A DNA stretch of 64,000 nucleotides from Pictodentalium vernedei (lineage: Eukaryota; Mollusca; Scaphopoda; Dentaliida; Dentaliidae), in NCBI GenBank assembly GCA_031216915.1, contig CM062296.1, positions 143,758,344 to 143,822,343 on the forward strand, given 5' to 3'. The position numbers were made by a program, and so were the translations under genes. Positions 55,425-64,000 of this stretch are shown one piece after another. Under the pieces are notes generated by a model. The model was not told where the DNA came from and searched no databases. It worked only from the letters and a program-made list of their open reading frames with translations. The stretch's first letter is position 1. Every line of letters starts with the position of its first letter.

Positions 55425-56615
55425 CAAGAAAAATGTTACTAAGGTAACACATGCCCCCCCCCCCCCCCCCCCCATCCCTGTGACCTTCACCTTGCAGATG
55501 CAGCAGAAACTATTAACGCGACACACCTTCTGACTGTCCTTAACATTTGTAAAAAGTTTAACAATTGTACTACGATTCGTTTCTGAGTTATGGCTGTGAC
55601 ATGAATATTGACTGATTTTTAGTGTGACCTTGAAATGTCAGGCCTGGCATTCTGAAAAATGCAGGAGGACAAAAAATCGCTCTCCTCAATCAGCTTAGGA
55701 GAGCAATTAGCTGTACACAGCATTTTAAGTATCCATTTGAACTTAACTCATTGAAACTGAAACCAACGGACTATTATTGATTTTATTAACTTTACTAAGG
55801 TAAAGCGAAATCTCTTAGACATCTAGATGTCTCACTCAACAACTGAACACACACTTGACGAGACCTGTATGTGTGCCCAAGTTGGATGGGTTGAAGGTGG
55901 TGGTGGTAGGTGTATGACTTTCTTGGACAACAGGTCTGCTTGAATCTACAGTCTCATCCTGGTGCACGTGCTTCAAGTGACAGGATAGTAGTAATGGTAG
56001 TATATTATAGTGTCAATATTCCTTGAATAATTACCTTTCAAACTGTTATGTCAGTTGTTGAAACTGACAGAAAAAAAAATATCGCTGCGACCCATTTGGC
56101 TTCAAATGATTGCAACTGTGTTTGGGTATGTACTTTGTACATACCCAAACACAGTTGCAGCCATTACCTTTTACCACTAAACCACTTTCAAAATGAAATT
56201 ACGTGATGTTATGTGACTTCTAAGTCAAATTACATTTTTGCTTTACAACAAAAATTTAATGTGAGCATAATACATGTAATCTTAATCATCCCAGACCAAA
56301 ATATTTAGGAGGGCAATTTTTCGCTCTCCTTAATTCTTCCAGGAGGGCAGTAAGGAGAGCTAAAAAATCACTCTCCTGAAATTGCCAAGCCTGAAATGTG
56401 ACCTTGACCTTGAAGGTACAACCCGGCTATGGTGTGTGACGCATCCTCCCATGGTCCTTTATAATTGTGTGAAGTTTGATGACTGTGGCCCTACCCGTTT
56501 TTGAGTTATTGGCCCGGACACACACACACACACACAGACGGACGGATGGACACACTTCAATCACCATATGCCACCCGACTTAAGTCGGGGGGGGGGGGGG
56601 GGGGGGGCATAAAAA
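55425..56615. mobile_element. J-family element J2, split
   Basis: The left part is 'aacaagaaaaatgttactaa...ccttgaaatgt'; the right part 'gaccttgaccttgaaggtac...ttaagtcggggg...gcataaaaa' completes it as in J1. It has a 20-C run at 55454-55473 and a 21-G run at 56587-56607, both at the element's own terminal positions. Confidence 0.75.
55639..56393. mobile_element. hAT-like non-autonomous element inside J2
   Basis: About 755 bp with inverted ends CAGGCCTGGCATT (left) and CAGGCTTGGCAATT (right, complement), flanked by AAATGT on both sides (55633-55638 and 56394-56399). Taken two bases differently, the duplication reads as 8 bp, TGAAATGT. The interior has a perfect palindrome at 56116-56160 (arms caactgtgtttgggtatgta). 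J1 supplies the empty site. Confidence 0.8.
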
Positions 56616-56742
56616 ATTAATTAAAAAAAGAATTTCGTACTGTGTACATTGGGTAAAAGATAAAAAGATTCTGTTTGTGAGAATGATAAAACATCAGAAA
56701 TCGGCAAAGAGTCAAAAACCAGATTAGAAATAACATTTATAC

Positions 56743-56988
56743 CATCTCTACCAATTCTTGAGGCTTCTCTTCTGTTTCTTGCACTTTCTCTTTTTCTTTG
56801 ACCTTTGTTTTACGTTTCCTGTCATTTGGAGCAAGAACCTTTTCTTTCACTTCCTGTGTTTTCTCTTTTGCTGGCACAGGATTCTTTGTATGATCCACTT
56901 TACACTGAGCATCTTTTTTTCGTTCTTGACGTTTTTCAAGCTTTTCAAATGCCTTCATAATAGCTTCCATTTTCCTTTCTTCTCTGGT
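56743..56988 (-). CDS. KMT2E/SETD5: KMT2E/SETD5-like exon 1 of window (post-SET basic helix)
   Basis: 82 codons, phase 0 at both ends. The acceptor is tatatttag before ACC; an in-frame TAG in that acceptor requires an intron here. The peptide opens TREERKMEAIMKAFEKLEKR, which closely matches the conserved helix that follows the SET region in KMT2E and SETD5. The rest is Lys/Glu-rich (repeated KEK/KVKEK), likely coiled or disordered. The donor is most simply GATG|gtataa; GTAGAG six bases upstream (TTG|gtagag) also keeps phase 0, so the last two codons (E, M) are uncertain. The next exon upstream should end in phase 0 and was not found to the right within the window. Confidence 0.88.
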
Positions 56989-57729
56989 CTAAATATAGTT
57001 AATCATTTGTAAAAATAACATGTGAATGATTTAGATATGCATTTCACTTTGTTCATTCATATTCATGTGATTTTTCACTAAAATAACATTACTAGCACAA
57101 TTTTCAACGTTTAAGGCGAGGGCAAGACTTCCATACATTCTACAACACTTGTGAGTCTAGGGGCTTGGTAGTGATGTCTAGAAAAAGTTTTGATCATCTG
57201 AACAGGCAAGTTAGTCTTCCACACAACTGGAAAATATCCTTATTGATGCATTTTCAGTAAAGAGTTCTAAAATCACAAAGTTTATCCAAATTAGAATAAG
57301 ACCTTCAATACTTAACGTTTTGTCTTGCATAAATAGCAGACAACACTTGCAAAAAAAAAAAAAAAAGAAATCTTGAATAACTGAAAATTTTCATTTCTGG
57401 CGTAAAAAAATGTAGCTTATGACCCCTCATTAATGCTCATTCTAAGAAGGGCTCATATGCTATTATTTTTTAGGAAAAATAGAAAAAATAATAAATTTTG
57501 AATTGCAATTTTGGTGAATGCCAATGGCCAAATAGATCTGTTAAATTAGGTCAAGAGTTTATACAATAATGGGCAATAGCAGTTTCTGTGCAACATCGAT
57601 CTTGTTATTAACAGAACAAAAATAGTATCTTCAATGTCGATCCTCAATTGCTTGTTTCTCAAATTTAAATGCATTGCAACAACAACAAACAAAAAACCTT
57701 CAAGTATCAGTCCAAATTTTTTTTTGCTT
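56989..57729. other. intron upstream of exon 1, with a decayed MITE
   Basis: 57330-57560 resembles the foldback MITE at 4893 ('cttatgacccctcattaatg'), with a poly-A run (57352-57367) but no intact ends. The rest is unique; no exon found on the minus strand. Confidence 0.45.
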
Positions 57730-58725
57730 TTTAACCTCTGTGGTTGTTGACCCACACACCCACCCCCACCCCAATTTTTTTCAAGCATAAATCAAGTACT
57801 AATGACCCAATTACACTGCATGACATATTTGGTTCAAATCAGCTAATCGTTTCTGGAAATATAAATTTTAGGTGGAGTCCAAAACAGGTATCCATCCACA
57901 GGAATTTTTTTCTATTTTCAGTTCCCGGGGTTCCCATTGGGCTGCTAAAAAAAAAGAATTCAGGCATAAATCAAGTACTTATGACCAAATTATATACCTC
58001 ATGATAAATTTGGTTTAAATCAGCTCATTGGTTTTGGAAATAGAAATTCTGGGTGAATCCAAAAATGGGCATCCCCCCACAGGGAGTCCAAATTTTGACC
58101 TGAGTTCCTTTGAATGGATTTGAATCTGCACCAAATTAGTTTAGATTTAGCCCTAAGGTTCTAAGAAGAAAACATAGTTGATGGAGCACAAGAAAGATGA
58201 TGACTGCATTTTCCCATTGCCAACATTGCCAGCAGTGTTAAAATGGGCACCCCACAAAACTGATAGCAATTTTTTTTTGGTCCATCTTATTCCACTGGTC
58301 CTACGGAAGCTACACACCAAACTAGAGGCTCTAAAGAGCCTGTAATCGCTCATCTGGAACTACATATAAAAATGTGATTTCCCATAGGCTTTTCATGGTA
58401 ACTATGAGCTGCAATTGTGGCCATGTTTGCAACATTACATTAACATTACATGCGGAAAATCATTGGTAGGTTGGTGTCCCAGTCCTCAATCATGTGAAGT
58501 TTCAAAACATTTGATTTTCTAGTTTCAGAGGGGAAGATTTTTGCAAAATCCATCAATCAGAATCAGAGAATGTCACTGGTGGCCATATTTTCCAATCAAC
58601 GGGAACAAAAGGAGGCTCGTTTGCTGAGGCCCACCTATAGACCATTCCTGCGAAATTTGGTTCACGTTGGCTCAGTAGTTCCAAAGAAGAGGAAAATGTG
58701 ATTTCCATAAGGTTTCTATAGTAAC

Positions 58726-59498
58726 AAGCAAATTCAGTGAATTCATGTCCCCCGCTGGGCAGCAGTTTCAAGGGGAATTAATGCATCCAGTGGAATATAG
58801 TTGAGTTGCAAGTGGAAGTTATTTAGAAGAGAAGTTTCTTTTCTATGAAGAAAAGAACTAATACAGAGCATTTTAAGTCAGGATTCCAAAACTGAATTGA
58901 AGCAACTGAAAAACACTGCATGTTGTTTTTCATTATTTTATGTCTTCTCTATATATACAAAAGGAGTTGGCACAACGGGCACCAAAAATCTTTAGTGGAA
59001 GCAATTTTGTTATTCTGCATTACACATGTGGATACTCACCAATCAAATCGAGTTGTTCAGCATTATCATCATATTCAAGAAGATCGCCATCTTAAAAAAG
59101 AGTTTATTTGAAAAGAGTCCGGAAACTGTCCGCCAATCAGGTTGAAGCAACCTAATTTAATATGCACGAAAACTTCCCACATTCAAACTTGGTCTAGGTA
59201 TTGATAGAAGTAATCCATATATGAAATTTCATCGAAATCGGTTGATTTTAAGGAAAGTTAGAGTCTGCAAACCGTCAGCCAATCAAATTTCAGCAACCTA
59301 ATTAAATATGCGCGGAAAATGCCCATAATCGAACTTGGACTCACAATTGATGAAAGGGATCTACTACCCAAATTTCATCGAAATCCGGTCACTGTAAGGA
59401 AAGTTAGAGCTGGAAATGAAAAACACGAAAGGACGGAAGGATGGAAGGAAGGACACCCCGAATTTAATATCTCCTTTTTTTTTCAAAAAGTGGGAGAC
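58726..59498. mobile_element. unclassified element inserted in E2
   Basis: E2 reads 'ggtttctatagtaac' up to 58725 and 'aactataagccgcaattgcg' from 59499, so about 773 bp are inserted. The insert starts 'aagcaaattcagtgaattca' then 'tgtcccccgctggg', has two internal units ('atttcatcgaaatc.ggt', 59226 and 59379) and ends 'ggacggaaggatggaaggaa' ... 'aaagtgggagac'. The ends (tgtcccccgc / agtgggaga) look weakly inverted. Confidence 0.7.
59040..59090 (-). other. exon-like 51-nt segment inside the inserted element
   Basis: It has an acceptor (aactcttttttaag) and a strong donor (ATTG|gtgagtatc) on the minus strand around a segment that, entering after one base, reads GDLLEYDDNAEQLDLI. In the phase required by the next KMT2E-like exon (phase 0) it contains a TGA, so it does not join that gene directly. 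It may be a captured exon, a poison exon or chance. Confidence 0.3.
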
Positions 59499-60856
59499 AA
59501 CTATAAGCCGCAATTGCGGACATGTTTGCAACACGATCAACATGAAATGATGAACGTTGGTAGAGGGTGTCCCAGTCATCAACCATGCAAAGTTTCAAAA
59601 CATTTGGCCCTGTGGTTTCAGAGATGATTTTTCAAAATCCACCAATCAGAATAAAAAAATGCATCTGGCAGCCTTGTTTTTCGATGCACGGTTACAAAAA
59701 TGAGAATCATTTGTAGAAGACCTCCCATAGACTACTCCTGCCAGGTTTTGTTCACGTCGGCTCAGTAGTTCCAGAGAAGATGAAAATGTGATTTCCCATA
59801 GGGTTTCTATAGTAAATATAAGCCGCTCTTGCGGCCATGTTTACAACCCGATCAACATTAAATGAGGATCTTTGGTAGAGGAGGTCCCTGTCATCATTTA
59901 TGTGAAGTATCAAAATATTTGGCCTGGCAGTTTCAGAGGAGAAGATTTTTCAAAATCCACCGAACAGAATCAAAGAATGCCTCTGTCGGCCATGTTTTTC
60001 AACCCACGGGAACAAAATGAGGACTGTTTGTAGAGGACCTCTCATAGACCAGTTTGGTTCATGTTGGCTCAGTAGTTCCAGAGAAGATGAAAATGTGATT
60101 TCCCATAGGGTTTCTATAGTAACTACAAGCTGCAATTGAAGTCATGTTTGCAACAGGATCAACATTAAATGAGGATCGTTGGTAGAGGGGGTCCCAGTCA
60201 TCATTTATGTGAAGTTTCAAAACATTTGGGCTGGTGGTTTCAGAGAAGATTTTTTAAAATCCTCCAACCAGAATCTAAGAATGCCCCTGGAAGCAATATT
60301 TTTCATCTGACGGGAACAAAATGAGGATCGTTTGTAGAGGACCTCCCATAGACCATTCCTGCCAAGTTTGTTTCAAACCAGCTCATCGGTTATCGAGAAG
60401 ATGAAAATGTGAAAAGATTACAGACGCCGGCGGATGCCAAGTGATGTGAAAAGCTCACATGGCCTTTTAGGCCAGGTGAGCTAAAAAACAATATTCTGGT
60501 CCGTGCAGTTTTGTAAATATGGGCATTTGCATTTTTTTTATTTTTAGCTGCTGGGGTTGCCTCGGGTTATGAACAATTTTTTTTCAGGGGCATCAATCAA
60601 GTGCTTATGACCCAATTAAACTACATGCAAAATTTGGTTCATATCAGCCCATCAGTTTTTGAAATAGAAATTTCGGGTGGAACCCAAAATGGGCATGTTT
60701 CCACAGAGCCCAAATATTGATCTACAAACTTCCCTTGAACAAACTTTAATCTTCACCACCAAAAGAAGTTCCAAACCCAATATCAAAGCATTCTATCAGG
60801 TGGTTCATGAGAAGATTTTTAAAGATTTTTAGGCTTAGGGCATTAACCCCAGCCTG

Positions 60857-61199
60857 GGATTACAGTGGCTGTAGTTGAACTTCAAACTGAAAGGTCCATG
60901 GTTTGGTCGCCATCAGGGTAACTGTGTTGTGTCCTTTGGCAAGGCACTTAATCCCGATTGCCCATGTGGGGGTACGCTGGCACCGTGTACTACGGCATGC
61001 TGCACGTTCATGGAGCACTTGTCTTCAACCAATGCTAACCCTGCTTGTGTGGAGTTAGTACATTGGGGAGTCAACCGTTGCTCGCCGTTGCTCGGTGGTT
61101 CTCTCCAGGTAGTCCCGATTCCTCCTCCTGTAAAACTGTCCAACACTAGGTGATAATGGCTGTCAAAAAGTGTCATTAAACTTTAATAAACAAATAAAG
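60857..61199 (+). mobile_element. SINE-A related copy with head, in D6
   Basis: Plus-strand copy: head 'ggattacagtggctgtagtt', centre 'tgtcctttggcaaggcactt', 'ggtggttctctccaggta' and tail 'ctttaataaacaaataaa'. Flanked by TTAACCCCAGCCTG (60843-60856) and TTAGCCCAGCCTG (from 61200), an imperfect target duplication. More diverged than the other SINE-A copies. Confidence 0.75.
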
Positions 61200-61990
61200 T
61201 TAGCCCAGCCTGAAGATGGCAGCAACTTCATTTGAACAACGCAGAAAGCATATACTCAAGATGGTATGTGCCATATATGTTTGTATTTGGCCCAATGGTT
61301 TTGAAGAAGGCAAGTTTTAAAAGTTAACGGACGACAGATGCCAAGTGGTGGAAATAGCTCCAACTGACTTTCAGGTGAGATAGAAAGACAGGGAAAATTT
61401 TCTTTGAAGAAACTAAAGTCTACATCATTAAAGTGGACTGCATACCATATCAAATCGATGTTGACAGAAGTTTATGGGGAAATGGTTTAGTATTTTCCCC
61501 AATTACAAAGTGCAATGAAAGTGTCAATGACACTGCAGCTTAACTTGTCTGTACATTATGTTTAATGAAAAGGATAATGTTCAAAGTTTATGAAACGATT
61601 ATGAAATAAGACAAGAAATGTGATAATTGGGAATATGTTAATTTCTGTTCCCTGTATGCTATGTTTTCAATAAAAATAATGTGAGGTGTAGACTGTACTA
61701 AAGAAATGAGGAGTGGGTTAATGTGGACCTCACAATTAATGTATGTGGCCCTCACAGTTGATGTATATCAACAAAAGTTACCAATTTAGAGTGAAATTAT
61801 TCCAAAACGAGTCATCCTATCAAGTTACAATGAAATCCCTTCATAAATACGGCCTGAAGGCTGTGCTAAAGGTTTTGGGGATTTGGGCCTGTGTAGACAT
61901 CATGGTTGACCGATCGCAACGAAAAGGACATGTCCTCATCTAGACATGATACTGAGTCATCCTACCAAGTTACAATGAAATCCCTTCATA

Positions 61991-62341
61991 TTTATTTATT
62001 TATTTAGTGGTGTTTAAGGTCACATACTTATGCACAATGGCTAATCATGGCCGTGACAGTTTTACGGGTGGAGGAAGCCTGAGTACCCGGAGAGAACCAC
62101 CGAGCAACGACGAGCAGCTGTCAGCTCTCCAACATCGTAACTCTGAACTCTGCACCGCAGCACAGGCAGGGTTAGATTGGTTGAAGACATGCGCACCATC
62201 GATGTACAGTACGCCTCAGTACACAGCGTCATCGTGCCCCCATGTAGGCAATCGGTGTGAAGTGTCTTACCCAACGACACAACGCGGCTGCCGCAGGTGG
62301 GATTCGAACTGAGGACCTCTCGGCTTGCAGCCTGCACCTCT
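61991..62341 (-). mobile_element. SINE-A with 14-bp target duplication
   Basis: Flanked by GAAATCCCTTCATA at 61977-61990 and 62342-62355. On the minus strand it runs from within the tRNA anticodon arm ('aggtgcaggctgcaagccga'), through the B box (ggttcgaatcc, here with one change), to a (taaa)n tail. The A box is missing, so it is 5'-truncated. Confidence 0.92.
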
Positions 62342-63288
62342 GAAATCCCTTCATAAATATGATCTGTAGTCTGTGTTAAAGCTTTTCGAGTTTTGGGCTC
62401 GGGCAACCTCCATGGTTGAATGATCGTGACCAAAAGGGGACGTTCTCATCTAGGCATTATCTGGAGTTATCTTACCAAGTTACAATGAAATCCCTTCATA
62501 AATACGATCTGTAGAATGTGATAAAGGTTTTGGGGTTTTGGGCTCGGGCAGTCGTCCTGGTTGACCAATCGTGACCAAAAGGGGATGTTTTCATCAAGAC
62601 ATTATATGGAATAAACCTACCAAGTTACAATGAAATCCCTCCATAAATACGATCTGTAGAATGTGTTAAGGGTTCTGGGCTTGGCCAGCTGTCACGGCTG
62701 AATGATCGTGACCATAAGGGGACGTTCTCATCTAGACATTATCTGGAGTCATCCTAACAAATTACAATAAAATCCCTTCTTAAATATGACCTATAGACTG
62801 TGCTAAAGGTTTTCGGGCTTCAGGCCTCTGTAGCAGTCACAGTTGACCAATCATGACCATAAGGGGACGTTCTCATCTAGACATTATTTGGAGTCATCCA
62901 GCCAAGTTACAATAAAATCCCTTCATAAATATGACCTATAGACTGTGCTAAAGGTTTTCAGGCTTCGGGCATCTGTATACGTCACAGTTGACCGATCGCG
63001 ACAAAAAGAGGACGTTCTCATCTAGACATTATATGGAGTCAACCTTCCCAGTTACAATGAAATCCCTGTATAAATATGACTTGTAGACTGTGCCAAAAGT
63101 TTTGGGCTCGGGCAGTCGGCGCGGTTGACAGATCGTGACCAAATGGGGAAGTTCTCATCTAGATATTATACAGAGGCATCCTACCAAGTTACAATGAAAT
63201 CTTTTCATAAATACAACCTGTAGACTGTGCTAAAGGTTTTCGGGGTTTGGGCTCGGGCAGCCATCATGGTTGACCGATCACGACCAAA

Positions 63289-63651
63289 TTATTTATTTAT
63301 TGATGTTTAAGGTCACATATTTATGCACAATGGCTAATCATGACCGTGACAGTTTTATGGGTGGAGGAAGCCGGAGTACCCGGAGAGAACCACCGAGCAA
63401 TGACGAGCAGCTGCCAGCTCTCCAACATCGTAACTCCGCACTGCAGCACAGGCAGGGTTAGATTGGTCGAAGACATGCGTACCATCGACGTGCAGTACGC
63501 CTTAGTACATGGTGTCATCGTGCACCCACGCAGACAATGGAGATGAAGTGTCTTGCCCAAGGACACAACGCGGTTGCCGCAGGTGGGATTCGAACCGAGG
63601 ACCTCTCGGCTTGCAGCCTGCACCTCTACCAACTGAGCCACCGCGCTCCCC
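63289..63651 (-). mobile_element. SINE-A, full length, tRNA-derived
   Basis: 363 bp flanked by GATCACGACCAAA at 63276-63288 and 63652-63664. On the minus strand the head is tRNA-like: ggggagcgcggtggctcagt, A box TGGCTCAGTTGG (63629-63640), B box GGTTCGAATCC (63586-63596). Then 'gtgtccttgggcaagacact', a long body and the tail 'aacatcaataaataaataa'. Probably moved by a partner LINE that recognises the tail (inference). It is not a functional tRNA gene: the fold is incomplete and the copy is one of many. Confidence 0.93.
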
Positions 63652-64000
63652 GATCACGACCAAAAGGGGATGTTCTCATCTAGACATCATACAGAGTCAT
63701 CCTACCAAGTTACAATGAAATCCCTCCATATTAAATATGACCTGGAGACTGTGCTAAAAGTTTTTGGGTTTTGGGCTTGGGCAGCCGTCACAGTTGACAG
63801 ACCATGACCAAAAAGGGACATTCTCATCTAGATATTATACAGAGGCATCCTACCAAGTTACCATGAAATCCCTTCATAAATACGACCTGTAGACTGTGCT
63901 AAAGGTTTTTGTGTTTTGGGCTCGGGCAGCCATCACGGTTGACCGATCGCGACCAAAAGGGGACGTTCTCATCTAGACATGACCCCAAACCTGCATATGA

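Larger units (their letters stand above)
55242..56665. mobile_element. TTAA-MITE interrupted by J2, itself interrupted by a hAT-like element
   Basis: The left MITE half starts TTAA-CCCTTTACCTAACA at 55242 and runs to about 55424 ('cacatcgaggtcattccaat'); the right half resumes after 56615 and shows 'gtacattgggtaaaagat', the decayed right end. Between them lies J2 (55425-55638 and 56394-56615), and inside J2 the CAGGCYTGGCA element. Confidence 0.68.
2857..56988 (-). other. KMT2E/SETD5: KMT2E/SETD5 (upSET)-like gene, central part, 8 exons in window
   Basis: This is a host gene on the minus strand, partial at both ends. Eight exons join in one open phase (246, 248, 33, 157, 216, 220, 224 and 1269 nt; 871 codons) and every junction has an AG acceptor and a GT donor. 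Recognition rests on short stretches I know from vertebrate KMT2E and SETD5: EERKMEAIM at the start, a basic Arg patch, KTKKHL.NEWLSEK, SGS.KKRWL.QA, TPLKKRR, and an exon ending KKK, where the family continues with VSLLEYRKR. Family members are nuclear chromatin regulators with a PHD finger and a catalytically weak or inactive SET domain; fly UpSET and SETD5 act with histone deacetylase complexes. The PHD and SET exons are not in this window. Invertebrates usually have one copy, so it cannot be assigned to KMT2E rather than SETD5. The introns total about 51 kb and are mostly transposable elements. Confidence 0.88.
58320..60487. mobile_element. E-family element E2 nested in D6, itself interrupted
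   Basis: Starts aactagaggctctaaagagc followed by 'ctgtaatcgctcatctgg' and ends 'cacatggccttttaggccag' with 'gtgagctaaaaa'. Units of about 295 bp with 'cccatagggtttctatagta' (59808, 60104). It is broken at 58725 / 59499 by a further insertion. Confidence 0.82.
57730..61386. mobile_element. D-family element D6 split by E2 and carrying a SINE
   Basis: D sequence ('aatcaagtacttatgacc', 'ggttttggaaatagaaattc') runs to about 58320 ('tacggaagctacacaccaaa'), resumes at about 60488 ('ctggtccgtgcagttttgta'), as in the uninterrupted D2 at 25090-25150, and ends near 61386 in 'atagctccaactgactttca'. The 5' start is lost. Confidence 0.75.
61513..64000. mobile_element. R145 element carrying two SINE-A, right end cut by window
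   Basis: Starts aatgaaagtgtcaatgacac followed by 'tgcagcttaacttg', with the header and then many 145-bp units. Two SINE-A insertions (61991-62341 and 63289-63651) duplicate unit sequence at their flanks. The 3' end begins at the window edge (gaccccaaacctgcatatga precedes the hairpin in other copies). Confidence 0.88.

Noticed and set aside
59040..59090. Direct upstream exon of the KMT2E-like gene
   Set aside because: It leaves one unpaired base while exon 1 of the window starts in phase 0, and it sits inside an inserted element; kept only as a finding.
62007..62312. Protein-coding frame with 'DRDSFTGGGSRSTRREPPSNDEQLS' type sequence
   Set aside because: The same peptide appears at every SINE-A copy (5606, 22734, 63270) in either orientation; it is SINE translation. 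(Only the pattern is meant; it has no protein family.)
63586..63651. Functional tRNA gene
   Set aside because: The A and B boxes are there but sequence continues directly into a SINE body with target-site duplication; it is the SINE promoter head.

Overview
This is nuclear DNA from an animal with large, repeat-filled introns. I read it as a lophotrochozoan, most likely a bivalve mollusc. The grounds are repeat families that open with a small palindrome plus a GCTCACCTG-type motif, carry 145-335 bp core tandem units and end in a hairpin plus AGCTAAAAA (the 'pearl'/Helitron-like style I know from bivalves), and an intact-looking DIRS retrotransposon. The species assignment is inference.

The only host gene I can support lies on the minus strand and spans at least 2857-56988. 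It is the orthologue of vertebrate KMT2E (MLL5)/SETD5 and fly upSET. Eight exons splice in one continuous phase (2613 nt, 871 codons), in this order: 56988-56743, 43962-43715, 37051-37019 (a 33-nt microexon), 33951-33795, 27343-27128, 13211-12992, 8549-8326 and 4125-2857. Family-specific stretches read straight across several junctions (LKTKK|HLMNEWLSEK, GSAKK|RWLRQAM, then D|FVTPLKKRRL). The PHD and SET exons must lie to the right of the window and the C-terminal exons (family motif following KKK) to the left.

Nearly everything else is transposable-element debris in the introns. From left to right: a 145-bp-unit array (1-2513); TTAA-flanked MITEs and two tRNA-type SINE families (4.2-10.6 kb); a hAT-like element at 8680; a pogo-like element at 12536; a Tc1-like element at 14530; a nest of 145-bp, 335-bp and 168-bp families containing a recent 2.19-kb tandem duplication (15.1-25.6 kb); a quiet stretch around 26-29 kb; an E-family element split by a D-family element (30.6-33.4 kb); a further array at 35.6 kb; a second 335-bp element (37.9-39.7 kb); D4 (40.1-42.0 kb); a D-family element split by a 6.95-kb DIRS retrotransposon (44.9-54.1 kb); a three-deep nest (55.2-56.7 kb); a four-part nest (57.7-61.4 kb); and another 145-bp array carrying two SINEs with clear target-site duplications (61.5-64.0 kb).

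The most informative structures are: (1) the DIRS element's internal complementary region, which equals its two termini joined end to end; (2) the common terminal architecture shared by several otherwise unrelated tandem-core families; and (3) nested insertions that define element ends by comparison with uninterrupted copies elsewhere in the window.
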